Below, one piece after another: positions 21,554 through 54,229 of a stretch of 64,000 nt of DNA (positions are counted from its first letter, which is position 1; each line of letters opens with the position of its first letter). The stretch lies in assembly GCA_029204225.1 (NCBI GenBank), contig CM055103.1:21516709-21580708 (forward strand). The letters are read 5' to 3'. The notes beneath the pieces are model-generated. The model saw only the letters and a list, made by a program, of their open reading frames with translations. It ran no database searches and had not been told where the DNA came from. Both the position numbers and the translations under genes were made by a program. The stretch is from Diphasiastrum complanatum. Taxonomy: Eukaryota; Streptophyta; Lycopodiopsida; Lycopodiales; Lycopodiaceae.

Positions 21554-23948
21554 GACCATGGAGTAAGAGTTGGGCCTATGAGACCCACTTATTATGAGAA
21601 GGCAAAAGCATCAACATCGAGCCTCGAGATCAAGCATCTTCATCAAACATGGCAAGAATCAAGGTCAAAAGTGCTAGGATAGTGCAAGGCTCTCCATTTC
21701 ATTTTGAAAGAGGTCACTTCCAAAGACATTTTATCTTGGACATGGTGATCATGGACCACCATCAAATACATTGGCTAATCTTCACACCATTGTACCTACA
21801 TATGATCCATTTACGAGGCCAAAATCAACCCTTTAATTTTATGAATAATTTTTCATACTTTGATCAAGCCAATTTGACAAGTGTGAAAAAATTCAAACAA
21901 TAGCTTGATTAAACTATATTTTATTGTACATAGAATGACTCCACGTGTGGAGCCTATTTCCACACGTAAAGGATAGGCCTAGATAAGCTAGTACCAAATC
22001 TCATGAATAGATAAGGCCATTTGGCAAGTTTCTATAAATTGGAATCAATTTCTCAAATCTAGGATAGGAACAATTTATGATTCAAAGAAGACAAAATGCA
22101 AGCAAAAATGGATCAATTCTAGGTTTAATAGGTATTAAAATATTTCATTGAATGGAAGACTTTTTTGATCATTTAATACTTCCAATATGCTTTCTTTTTA
22201 GCTTCCCCACAATAGCAATAAGCTATTGTGGCAATTTGCTAAAGTTGTCACTTCTAGGTGAGTGAGCATATAAATAAAGTTTTAGCAATTAAATGCCCTA
22301 CATAAGACAAAGCTTTTATTGATACCTTGTTTCTTATTTGCACTAAATTGTACTACATTTCAAACTAAATACTACAATATTTGCTTTGTAAATTTATAGT
22401 AGAATTACCACCTTTTTAATTACCATGTTTCATTAATATTATTATACTCACATGGCTTCTTTGAAAATCTAAGGCCCTTGCATGGGTGGGACAAAATGCA
22501 ATGGTAAAAAGAGAAAAATTAGAGAGGATAGTGTGCCTTTAGTCATGCAATTTACTTGAATCATTTTATTAAAGTTTAAGAATAAGTTTCTTGGCGTGAG
22601 TGAACCCTTGAACATGAGGGTCTTCAACATATTTGCTTCACCCCAAGAAAAATTTCTAGTTCCTAAGCTTTATTTAGGCAATTCCTTAACTTTTGGCATT
22701 GATATTGTCCAATCTTTTTGGTTGTACTCAATCACAAAGCTTTTGCTTATTGTTTTCTCCCATTTACATTCATCCTAATAATATTTGGTCATATTGATTT
22801 TGCAAAACATCATCAGTTACCAAAGTAATGTCACATCCATATTAATTGACTTGATCTTACCTCATATGTCCAAGTACAAGAGGACGCCCCCCTTCTTGAA
22901 GTCTATTAATGGACATGCTCAATGTACACAACAACCTCTCCAGCCATGAGGATTTGTCCTACTCTTTAAGAATTCTCATAATCCACCAAAGGATCTCTTC
23001 ATCAAAAAATGAATCTCCCTTAAGTGAAAACACGGGGTACAAGGCCCAAATACAAATATGATTGTAATATTGAGGTCTTTGGCCATGTCTTTGACTGCCA
23101 CTACTTTTAGTGTCTACAAAATTGCACTCAAACTCTACAAATAGATACAAAATTGTACTCAAACTCTACAAGTAGATCTAGTAGAGTTGTATAGAATAAG
23201 AGCCACATGATCAAATGGCCTGATCAATGCGACCTTTTACGATCATATCCTCCATGTCAACCACGACTTTCCAGGCACATAGTTGAGGAGTGCTTACTAC
23301 ACAATCGACAAGTGGACTTTAATAGAACAAGTCAGATGCACTCTTTCTGCACTTTTCATGAGTTGAATCAATAGGACACTCCTTCGACAATGTCATCACA
23401 AGCATGCAGGCTTTCAAATGCCCAGGGGAAATTATCCGAAGCATAGATGGTGACTATAGCATCAACTAGTCAGTAGAACATAAACAGCATGATATGTGAA
23501 TCTAAAGTTCAAAGAAAGAAATCCAGGGTTTCAATGCATTCTTTAAAGTCTTATATCTAGCAAGTGAATTTGCACAATAACTTATTATAACACTACTTTG
23601 CACAAATGGAGACGAAGCTCATAGACCTTGTATGTTGTTTCCAATTCCCTGGCGCTCAGATTCTCACTTACCAAATGCAGTCAGAATTTTAGATAGCTGA
23701 CAGATTTGGTAGGAATGCCAAGCTGACCATTTGAGCTGAGGACCGTGAAGGGTTAGCAATATGTGATGGATATTGACATACAATTCACAGTCCAATGATA
23801 CTGCTCGAAATGTTAGTTAAAGCTAGGTAGATTGGGGTCTGACTCCAGGGCACTTACCTGTACCACTCTGATTGATTTTTAAAAAATCCAAGGTATGACA
23901 TGAAAAATCTCAAAAACCCAAGTGCTTAATAAGGCGCAAGTTTACATC
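21554..23948. other. Unassigned sequence between CACTA and the claspin-like gene
   Basis: From 21554 to about 22100 the sequence has LTR-like features (paired ccacgtgtgg / ccacacgt motifs, as in the copia LTRs at 48-53 kb) but no borders could be fixed. A 32-bp unit (acaaaattgyactcaaactc plus flank) is tandemly duplicated at about 23115-23178. No coding exon was recognised. The part near 23.3-23.9 kb is probably the 3' untranslated or downstream region of the minus-strand gene. Confidence 0.4.
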
Positions 23949-44274
<20,326 letters not shown>

Positions 44275-45400
44275 TTATCTAATTCACACACAAACTTCGT
44301 ACCCCTCTCCCTCAAGATTTTTATAGAAAAATTTTCACAGAATGCAGAGACTGATATGATGCGTGATCAAATTACGCCCGACACAATGCACTGTTCGCCC
44401 CATGTCTCTCACAGGCCATTTGTCTCAGTAGCACGATCAGATTATTTCCTCACAGCCAGTGGTGCTGGCATTACCAGCCTCCGTGCCACAGTAAGCGACT
44501 TCGCCTTCCTGCTGAGGCAAGATCGACACAATGGCTATGTATAAAATTGGAGAGACGAGGTGGGCTATGTCGAATGATCAAATTCAGAAACTAACCCAAT
44601 CGTGCAGCTATAACCTCCAGATTTTGACATGAAATACCAAATCGACCTCAAAAATCAACTAGCCATCGAAAGAGAATCTGTATGTGTATATGTATGGGAA
44701 ATACTTGACTGAATTGGATGAAAAAATCAGAGTAAAATCAATGAAGCGCGAGGAGAGGAGTAAAAAAAAAAAAGATAGAATCCTTCTGGCTTGCCGTGAC
44801 CTATCTGTGTAGCTGCAAGGAATGCATGATGGTGGAGGAGGGATAAAGAAGAATGATCTCTATTCTAGTATTCCTCCTCCTGCTCCTGTGCTTCTTTCAT
44901 TCGCGGGCTTTTCTGCTTTCTGGTTTTCTGTTTTTTAAACCTGTGGTTGGCGGGCTTTTGTAAAAGCTTTAGAAGTTTCAAGAATGGCAGCTATTCTTAT
45001 TATTTTAGCCTTATCATACAATGATGGATGATGGATGATGGGTTGGGTTTTCCCCGACTTTCACAAGCATGCAAGAGGGGTATGAATTTTAGTTTTGTTA
45101 AGCAAAGAGAATTAACAATTCTTGCTTATGGGTAATGCTCTTGGGGTAGATAGTGACGGCTGGAGCACCGAAAAAAAAATGTGTGGCTGAGCAAAATCGG
45201 GGACCCAAACCAATGTGTGCTAAGATAAGAGGCACCCCACCCACCCCACACAAAATTGGTATTTTCTTCTTACACTTGTTTCTTTGTGAGTGCTCTCCAA
45301 GCATAGAGCCACATATCCCACCATAAATGAAATTATGGGCGAGGGTGGTCGCCCTTCGAAGTAGTTCCTCTAGAAAAGGGGTTTCGGCCAAGGGCGGGCC
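44275..45400 (-). promoter_or_regulatory. 5' flank and leader of the claspin-like gene
   Basis: The leader on the gene strand ends attagataaATG, with a stop immediately upstream. No clear TATA box is seen close to the start. A reading frame at 45098-45391 (minus) starts AETPFLEELLRRATTLAHNF but has no recognised family, and the plus-strand frame at 44356-44544 is considered non-coding. The transcription start cannot be placed. Confidence 0.4.
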
Positions 45401-45560
45401 CTTAGGACGGAAGAACCAGTGATGAGACAGATCTTTCTTGGCTCGTGGGTGAAGGTGTTGACATTGATCAGCTGCTTTTACTTGGTTGGGTGGTTTTGCT
45501 TCACAATGTGTTCTCTTTTGTTTTGACTTCTAAGTGGATCTTGAGGTGCTTTCTCGTACA

Positions 45561-45572
45561 TTGGATCAGAGC
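45561..45572 (+). promoter_or_regulatory. Degenerate primer-binding site
   Basis: TTGGATCAGAGC follows an LTR-like end (ctcgtaca). It resembles the initiator-Met tRNA site TGGTATCAGAGC with two changes. A long non-coding leader follows up to the gag fragment at 47.27 kb, consistent with an LTR element in plus orientation. Confidence 0.45.
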
Positions 45573-47640
45573 AAGGCTTACAAAGATCTGAGAACTTTGA
45601 GTGATGATGTTTTTCATCGAATTTTTGGTGCCAATCAATTGCTATTCTCATCCAAGTGGAGAACAAGTTTCCAAGTGGGTGAATTCTCGTAGTTTCCATT
45701 TGCATGTCGTTAAGATGTGTCTCTCTCGACTTTCTCTAGGGTTTTAGGGAAGAATGTCCATGGAATCCAATTTATGATGCTTTTTCGGAGTTTTTGCTTA
45801 TGTAGCTCAAATATTTGGTAGATCTGAAAATTCCAGCAAGTATACTTTCATTCTAGGGATCATTAATGATGGAATTAATGATGCACACCAGTTCTTTTCA
45901 TGATTTATGATTCTAGGCTATGTTTTTGGTCAAAAATTGCTTGTTTTTCATGATTTTTGACTAGAACTTGATAGCAAGAGCTAAAATCCAGCAAAATCAA
46001 ATCATTAAATGGCTATAACTCTGTAAATGGAGTTGCATGTGAGTGGAATGGGGTTGCATGTGGTTGAAATCAACCTTGTGTAGTGAAAAAGCGGAGAAAA
46101 TTGCCAAAAATCATCATTTTTGCAAGTTTCTTCCTCAATTTTAGTTGTATACTATTATGGAACACCTTGTAGACCTTGTAAGTGGATTAGTTACAATCTT
46201 TTGAAGTTGTCCCTACAGTTAGAGCCAAGAGTTTAGAGAATAGTGGATGTGGGAAGCCGGAAAAAAATCGAAAAATAACTTTTTTTGGTGATTTTTGGGG
46301 AATAAATTGCTCTGGTGGTCGAGGGCTTATGCTCCAAATCCGTCAAGTTGGTATCTAAAAACCCTTCTAAAAATCAAGAAATCTTCATTTTCAGACCATA
46401 CTGCTTTTTAGGACCTGTATGAAGGCTTTGCGGAAGTCTAATAGGCTGTTTAAGATTGTTGGTAATTGGGGAGGTGTTTGCATGATTTTGGACAGTATGG
46501 CCTTGTAAAATTGTGTCCTACTACAATTTTTTAATCCTTAGTTATCACACGTGTGAAGATGAGGTTTCAATCATTTTGATCACTTGGTCTCCCTCCGTAC
46601 TGTGCTTTACATTGCCTAATTTGGTGCACTGTAGCTCAAAATATGGCCGTTTGAAATTTCGACAATTTTGTGAGTAAAATTGTCAAAATTCGACAATGTT
46701 CTGATTGCATACCTATTTTTTTTTCCTAATTTGATGTACTGTGCTTGTATGGATTTGTTGCATGTTGATTCTAATTATGTTTCTAACATGCATGGGAGAT
46801 TTATAGTCGTTTTGAGTGGTCATACACATGTGCTCCAACGGTTGGGTCATAAATCAGTGATTTTGGCTGACAATTTTCGTAAAACTGAATTTTACATAAA
46901 AATTCCATAATTGACAAATAGCAATTAATGTCGTATGTTTTGGCATGCTTGACTGACAATATATTGGTAAGATTAGGAATCGAACTGTATGTCGATTTTT
47001 CAATTTTGATTGCCTATATACTTACTATACTTTATGTCAAATTTTTAAGTTAAGTAAAAAAAATTAAATTTAAATTAAATTCCCAAAATTCAAATTTTTT
47101 AGTTTTTTTTTTTTTCAGTTTTTCAAATTATCTAGAAAATGAACTAAGATCAAGAATTTGACCATACTGGAGTTAGTTTCAGTCGGAATTGGTCACAGTT
47201 CGTCACTAAAAGTTAAGAATAGACATATTCGATAAATTTAGTCAGTTATTTTTTGTTAAGATAATTCAAGATGGTTGAAGAAGTTGCAAATCCTGCGGTA
47301 CTTTCGTACATGCAAATTTTCCAACAATTGAGTACGGTGCTCAACGACATAAATTATCAAAATAATTTAAGAGATTACCCAATGGAAGTTCTATTGAACC
47401 AAGTAAAGTTATTGTCTTCTCCAAATCTCGGTTTTCAGCCTGAAACTTATTCGGGGGAGAAGAAGGAAAGAAACCGAAAGTTGTTGAGGATTGTCTCATC
47501 AAGTGGAGCAGTTATTTCAATTTACATGAAATTCTTGATGAGAAAAAACCTGAAAGTGTCATATTTATTCCTGTGGCAAGGCGTCGTCGTGGTGGCAAGA
47601 TCTGACGTGCGTTTTGCCCTAATTGTCAATTGTCAGAAAC
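45573..47640 (+). pseudogene. LTR-element leader and broken gag
   Basis: About 1.7 kb of leader precedes an ATG at 47271. Its phrases resemble the leader of copia 3, such as gccaaaaatcat and ttgactagaactt. The frame then contains SSPNLGFQPETYSGEKKERN and, after a slip, an equivalent of the gag segment EILDEKKPE followed by RRRRGGK, which resembles the RARRWW region of gypsy-type gags. The rest of the element is missing; the sequence changes character at about 47640. Confidence 0.5.
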
Positions 47641-48340
47641 TGCATGTAAAAATGCAATGTCGCATTCGCATTTTGCCTTAATTGTTGCCTATTATAAACT
47701 GCATGTAAAAATGCAGTGTCGCATTTTTCACAAAAAGTGTCACTTTTCTAGAAGTGTCTAAATGGCCCAAAAACAACTTACAAAAGTGTCGCTAAACACT
47801 TAGTTGCTCAAGAAGATAAAAATAGCGACAGTGTCGGGTGTCGGGTTTTTCACCTGTGGAAAAAACCCGTGCAAAAATGCAGACTGTAGCGACAATCAGT
47901 TCAAATATGCATACTGTTAAAAAACAGTTCATTTTCTGCAAGTTGCATTTGAGAGAATAAAAATCAGAGAAGGAAGAAGGGTTGTTGGGATGAGTAGGAG
48001 TTAGATTAAATTCCAACATCATGCACATGAATCTACTCTCTATATGTTGAGGTAGGGAGAATTTCGTCGACAACTTGGTTCAAGTTACTAGTTGCTCTCT
48101 TCTTCTCTTGCGAAGTTCACATGGCATGGCTCGGGGGCTAGATCTAGGATTGATCTAGGTTTGGTTGGGAGGTTTTGCTCCAATGTGTCTCCTTGTGTTC
48201 TCTTATCCTCATCTTAGGGGTTTTCCCTAATGGTCTTTAGAGTTGGCGCTGGTTGAGAACCACCTACTTCATACGAAAGTTGAGGATCCTCATTACTCTC
48301 AAATTCAACTTTGACAACTTGATTATTATTTTGATATGTT
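47641..48340. other. Short repeats and possible LTR
   Basis: The unit actgcatgtaaaaatgca-gtcgcat occurs twice (about 47638-47662 and 47697-47722), with further tgcaaaaatgcag and agtgtcgc variants to 47890. A passage at 48120-48260 (ggttgggaggttttgct..gtgtctcc) resembles 45470-45510, so both may be LTR remnants of one family. No borders were found. Confidence 0.4.
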
Positions 48341-48599
48341 CTATGTCATTAGAAGTCTCTTGACTTCACAAAATATAACCCTTTTGTATTTTGATTGACA
48401 AAGACTAATTTGAGATATGAGCCTTCTTCGAATAAAAGAAAAACTCCCTCTTTGAGAATTGGTAGATTTAAGGAGATTGACTAGAATAATTGACGGAGTG
48501 GGTCTCGATCTATAAATTGTCACCACTTAATTGTTCCATTTCATCTAGAGATTGTTTTGATTCTGTAGCCCCAATAGTATAAGAGAAATAAGAGGAGCT

Positions 48600-49825
48600 A
48601 AAATTGTAGAAAAGTCAAGTACCCCCCAAACTCAAGATTAAGGCCTATTGACTATTCAAACTCTTCATTAATGAACTAAAGAGATTATGGCTATCCTCCA
48701 CACGTGGGAACTCTTCATAAATGAACTAAAGAGATTATGGCTATCCTCCACACGTGTGAAATTTTCCTATGTACATGATATTGCAAAAGATCACGCTAGA
48801 TTTTGTCAATTTTTCACACTCCTCAAAAACTAGCTTGATGAGATACTAGATCAAACAAAAAACTTGAGATACTTCTTGAGTGGATCCTTTGGTATGAATG
48901 TGATGTGAAAACCAGCCAAGGGATCTTTGATAGCAGCAAATTCACCAAATCCATGATAGGATTTCTTTGGTGGAAATCCATTGCCAACTCCTTTGATGAG
49001 CATTCCACCAATTTGCCACCATTCCCTTTTGTTCCCTCCATGCTTGAAGATGATCTTGGGCTTCAAAGCTTCACTTCCTTGAAAATAGATGCACCATAAA
49101 GAGGGAAACCTGAGGCCTCCATGCCTCATAATGACCATGAAAATCAAGATCACAATATAGGCAAAAGTATCAAGATTTTGCATTCTAGCTTGACTAGTCC
49201 ACAACACTTTTTGCATGATTAATCTAATCTTGTAATCAAAAGCTATCTTGATCTTGTTGAAGCTACATACTTGCTCAAGGATGTAAGTGTCTTTTGTGGA
49301 TGATTCACTTAATCTCATGAGAATTTTACAAATTGCCTCACAAAATGAAAAAAAACATGATTGTTCACATTATGAATGATTATCTCATTCTTGCTCTTAC
49401 AAGATCGACGAGCGTACATTTTATGACACAACCACTTGATTTCTAAATGATTTAGAACCATATCTAAGCCATTAATGACTTGAGATATGTCCATACAAGA
49501 GGCATCATACAAAACTAGCATTGCCTCACTTGAAATTTGAGATGTAGAAATCTCATCAAAGAAAGATGGTACATCAAATGATATAAGAGAAGCAAAAGTG
49601 GATGTGTTGGAGTAGATACCACCTGAAAATTGCCTCTCTTTCCCATGAGTTGTGAACATAAACTCAGCCTTGCCTCTTGAAAATCTCCTTGACACCATGA
49701 GTTGGGATGACTTCTCCTCAAGCCTTGGTCTTTCTCCATCATGCACTTGGATTGTTGGTAGATATGAGGATCTCACCATCATCCTCTTGATAGAGATGAT
49801 AATTTCCTTACTCCTTACATTGTTT
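48600..49825 (-). mobile_element. Copia-associated conserved internal region, inverted copy
   Basis: The minus strand of this segment matches the plus strand of 51570-52700 over about 1.1 kb. Shared translated phrases include QVHDGxxPRLEE, FSGGIYSN, MDISQV/MDIFLV, KDTYILEQVCS and FDYKIR. The order is the same and identity is clearly high. At its lower-coordinate end the block ccccccaaactcaagatt is followed by a 55-bp tandem duplication (aactcttcatwaatgaac..ccacacgtg). It has no known protein domain and contains several stops, so whether it was coding is uncertain. Confidence 0.7.
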
Positions 49826-49899
49826 ATTGATTCTCTGCTCTAGAGAATCAGTTGGCTAAGTTCTTTACATCTTCTCTGCTTTCATAATTGTTTCTGCCT

Positions 49900-49991
49900 A
49901 TTACCAGGCTACATTGCGCACTTATTGGATGTGAACGTTCTCACACTTTGTGGCATTCCCACACATGTAAAATTCAACATGGTATCAGAGC
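49900..49991 (+). repeat. End of a 5' LTR and primer-binding site (copia 4)
   Basis: The passage cacactttgtggcattccc..aaattcaaca ends at 49979 and is followed exactly by TGGTATCAGAGC (49980-49991). The same LTR end, cacactttgtgacattccc..aaattcaaca, closes the LTR at 53403. This fixes the orientation and right border of the family's LTR. Confidence 0.85.
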
Positions 49992-50719
49992 TAGCCTAAG
50001 ATATCCATGCATATGTCAAGTTTGATCTGAAAATTTGCCTTGAAATCAAGATTTTTTTAGTGTAGTTGTATCTCTCTAGCTATCTTTGTGATTTTAGAAT
50101 CAAGAAGGGTCATAATCACATTGATTGTACTTGGCCTGGTATTGTATGGAATTCAATGCTCAGACACGTATGAGGTACAGACTTTTTGGTTCACCTCCAA
50201 GAAATATCCAAAATCAATGCTTGATAGCTTGCTAGAAAGCTATTTGAGTCAAGATTGTGTTGCAATTGATTCCACATCAATTGGATGTGCCATTTAAAAG
50301 TTATAGCCATTTGAATCAAGGTGGATAGGGCACCCAACCTGGTTGGACACATTTAGTTTGACTTATATCATGCTTGTTTGATCCAAAAACTTAGAAAAGG
50401 GCTTGCCAATCTTGTCTATTTAAAATCTAGACAATTGTTTGAGGTCATAGCCACATAGTTTCTGTTACATACAAGATCCCCTTACTTGCAGGTGGAGGCA
50501 TCCTAGCTTGGAGTTGGGGAGCATATTGGAGCTTGCAGGTTACTTGGATGTTTTTGAGTGCTTTTGTGTGCTTGAATCAAGTTGACCCAAACTTTGTCCT
50601 TGCTCCATCTTGGGATGAGAGTTTGATCTAGTTTGAGAGAGGTTGGTAGAGCTAGTGAGATATGTCTCACACCAAGTTGCAAGATCTCATATTGCAGTTG
50701 GTAGTACACCTTTTTTGAA

Positions 50720-51490
50720 TCCATGGTAAGAAGGGGCATTTTGCTTCTAATTGTTTCAAGAAGAAAGAGTCCCTCAACAAGCCAATCTTGCTAAAGAGAG
50801 TGAAGGTGAGATAGAAGAGAGTTATCAAAAAGGATGTCTCATGAGGTCTATGTACTCTTCTTCTAGTTTTGAAGATAAAAATTCATGGTGGATAGATAAT
50901 GGATCTAGTTCTCATATGACTAGTTCAAGAAAGTCTTTCACTCATCTTGCACCTTACAATGGTTTTAGAAAGTTTATTTTTATTCCTATTGATGGTGAAT
51001 GCAAGATAGAAGGAATTGGTAGTGTACCAATTTGTGTTGAATCCACTATGATTCTCAAAGATGTACTTTTTGTGCCTAATCTCACTATGAATCTCATTAG
51101 TATTGGGTAGATGCTTGATGATGGTTTCCAAGTTGATTTTAGAAAAGATGCTTGCTTGGTTAAGAGGGATGGTGATGTGGTAGCAACTGGGACTAGATGA
51201 AGTAATCTTTTCAAGATTGATGCTAATCCTTGTGGAAGTGTGGCCAAGAGGAGCTTGGATCATCTCAAGGAGGAGAGGGCAAGTGATCTACCTCAACCTA
51301 TGTTCCAATATGGTAAGGCTCATGAAGATGGTGCTTTGGCAAAAGCACATGGAGAGTTATTGCCAAGGAGGTCTACTTCTCATCAATTCTCTTATCTTGT
51401 TCATTTGGATGATCTATTTCATCATGTAGAAGCAAAGATGGTGCCATTTCATGTGACTTCTTATTTGAAGACATCAATTGGAGGTATCTC
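50720..51490 (+). pseudogene. Copia 4 gag end and protease
   Basis: A degenerate zinc knuckle (GKKGHFASNC, upstream cysteines lost) is followed by a frameshift and by the protease SWWIDNGSSSHMTSSRKSF (active site DNG instead of DSG), the segment CKIEGIGSVPICVES and DVLFVPNLTMNLISIG before a stop. This is the same order as in copia 3. After about 51230, where the pre-integrase and integrase should begin, the sequence is unrelated to copia polymerase and leads into the conserved region at 51570. Confidence 0.8.
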
Positions 51491-51569
51491 TTATCAATGG
51501 TGCTTGATATGAAGATTGCAATAGTTGATACTTTGGGGATCTTTAGATCCATATGCTTTGTCAATATTC

Positions 51570-52752
51570 CTTTGCGTATAAGGAATAAGGAGGATCTAAT
51601 CTCAATCAAGAGGATGATGGTAGGATTCTCAAATCTACCAAAAGTCCAAGTGCATGATGGAGATTTGCCAAGGCTTGAGGAGGAATATTCTCACAACACA
51701 TGGTTTCAAGGGGATCTTCAAAAGACAAGGTCAAGTCTTTGTGGCTCACATGTCATGGCAATGAGGGTCAATTTTCAGGTGGTATCTACTCCAACATTCT
51801 CATTTATGCTTCTCTTCCATTATTTGATGTACCATCTTGCTTTATTGAGATTTCTACATCTCAAAGTTCAAGTAAGGCAATACTAGTCCTGTATGATGCC
51901 TATTGTATGGACATATTTCTTGTATCTAATGGCTTAATATGTTTCCAAAACATTTTGAAAGCAAGAGGGTGTGTCATCAAATGTATGCTCTTTGATCTAG
52001 TAAGAGCAAGAATGAGTTTGTTACTCATAATTTGAAAATTCATGTTTTTACATGTTGATGCAATTTGTAAACTTCTCTTGAAATCAAGTGCATCATCCAT
52101 GAAGGACACTTACATCCTTGAGCAAGTATGTAGCCTCAAGAAGATCAAGATAGTGTTTGATTACAAGATTAGATTCATCATGAAAAAAGTTCATAGTATG
52201 TGGACTTGTCAAGCTAGAATTGAAAATATTGATAATCCTCACATTTGCTCATCTTATGACCTTGACCTTTATGATATTTATGAGGCATGGAAGCCTCAGA
52301 TTTTACTCTTTATGTTGCAGCCATCCACATGCAAGTGGAGCTTTCAAGTCAAAGATCATCATCAAGCATGGAGGAGGCACAAGGATATGGTGGCAAATTG
52401 GTGGAATGATCTTCAAAAGAGTTGGCAAGTGATTTCTACCAAAGAAATCTTATCATGGATATGGTGAAGTTGCTGCTATGGAAGATCCCTTGGCTAGTCT
52501 TCACATGCATACCAAAGGATCCACTCAACAAGTTTTACAAGCCTCTTGTTTGATCTAGTACCTTACCAAGCTAGTTTTTGAGGCGTGTGAAAAATTGGCA
52601 AAATCTAGCTTTGTTATTTTTACAATTCTTGTTTATGAGAAATTCTCACACATGTGGAGCATGTTCCCACATGTGGAAAATTGTCAAAATAATCTAAGTC
52701 ATGTTGAGTTAGGAGTACTCAAGTTTCAATAGAGATCTAGCCAAGTGTTTGA
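51570..52752 (+). mobile_element. Unrecognised conserved internal region of copia 4
   Basis: This region occupies the place of integrase, reverse transcriptase and RNase H between the protease and the 3' LTR. A homologous copy lies inverted at 48600-49825. Broken frames include FSGGIYSN..DVPSCF, SMKDTYILEQVCSLKKIK and SKIIIKHGGGTRIWWQIGG. No copia polymerase motif (no TDNGxE, YVDD or TEAEY) is present. The element is therefore non-autonomous. Confidence 0.65.
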
Positions 52753-53403
52753 TGTTGATTAGGCCAATTTTGGCATAAGAGGCAAAATACGCAAGTACAC
52801 ATGTAAAGGCTTGATTTGGCCAAAAGTAGAAAGTGATGTAGCTCGAGTTATGTTAGGCTACTTACATTTGTCAAGTCCAGATTTGGTGAGTGACTCATCC
52901 CTATGTGTTGGCATAAGAGTTAGTGACCAATCAAAACGCTAGAATCTATCAAAATGGTCCAATCAAGATTGAGGGCTCATATGTCACTCAACCAATAGGA
53001 TTTAGAGGAGGAAAAAGAAAAGGTCCAATCATTTTTCACTCCCCTTCACTCTAGATTACTACTTATATGTGACTTACTTCATTTGTAATTAAGTTTTTTG
53101 AAGTTATAAGATTTCTACCTTAGTTTGACAAATCTTGATCTTCTCTCTCTACTCGAGTTTTGGAGGGTTGATTCTCTCTCTACCCGAGAGGAAGGCATTT
53201 TCATACTTAGATTTTTCATACTCAGGTCTCCACACGTGTGAGTGTACTTGTATGAATGATTTATGCATGTTTTTTAGTGTTATTGCCTTAGATTTATGGA
53301 ATAGATCTTGGTCTTCAATCTATGTGTGATCTATGTGCAATCACCACATCTTAGGAGTTCAAAATCACACTTTGTGACATTCCCACACGTGTGAAATTCA
53401 ACA
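52753..53403 (+). repeat. 3' LTR of copia 4 (651 bp)
   Basis: The LTR begins TGTTGATTAGGCC and ends AAATTCAACA, so its ends are inverted TGTTGA/TCAACA. It holds TATA-like text before a pyrimidine-rich ctctctctac leader and paired ccacacgtgtg motifs. The start is matched by an inverted copy at 53793 (TGTTAGTAGGTGATTAGGCC); the end is matched by the LTR end at 49979. Confidence 0.8.
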
Positions 53404-53960
53404 GTAGAGAGATAAGATATACTCATACTCGGGTAGAGAGAGAATAGACAAAAAATGTATGTGAATCAAAAATGCATTAACTCTCAACTTCATAATTTGT
53501 ACAAAGAGTGAGCTCCTCTATATAGCAGTGATTCGATATCCAAGAGGAGTAGAAAGCAAGTAAAATGATTGGATCTCTTACATAGCTCCTATAACTTTGA
53601 TTGGTCTAGTGACATAAGGACCCTTGATTATGATTGGACCAACTACATGGATCTTCACTTTTGATTGGTCACATGACTTCATGACAACACATAGGAAAGT
53701 GTCACTAGCCCTCTACTTATATGCCATGTGTAAGAAGCCTAACCTACCTCGAGTTACATCACACACCAAAATTGGCCTAATCACCTACTAACATGTGTGT
53801 ATGGGATAGAAAAGTCAAAGTACCCCCCAAACTCAAGATTAAGGCCTATTGACTATTCAAACTCTTCATAACTAAAGAGATTATGGCTACTCTCCACACG
53901 TGGGAACATGCTCCACAAATGTGAAATTTTTAAAGTACATTTTTTAAAGAATTTTCACTA
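53404..53960 (-). repeat. Inverted truncated LTR of the same family with its upstream tail
   Basis: On the minus strand 53960-53794 repeats the ttgagtttggggggtac tail and the ccacacgtggg block of 48600-48780. It is followed from 53793 by an LTR that shares gattaggccaattttgg, the gaccaatcaaa and gtccaatcat blocks with 52753-53403. The LTR is cut before its right end, at 53404, directly against the end of the plus-strand LTR, giving a tail-to-tail arrangement. Confidence 0.75.
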
Positions 53961-54229
53961 ATGCCTCTCAATTCAGAACTTGACATATTCTCAACGCTCG
54001 TTTTCAATTGATGAAGTTGAAGATATGTTTTTCTAATTAGAGTCAAGTGGCATATCTTCTTCTAAATCAGTATCTAATTGACATATGTATGGTCAACAAA
54101 AATCATTCAACAATACTTTGAAACACTGATAAAGAAAAAGTCTTCTTGCTTTTAAGCCTTTTAGAAACATAACTAAACATTTGATCAATTTGATTGTAGG
54201 TGTGGCCCACACCAACAAAAATCTTATCG

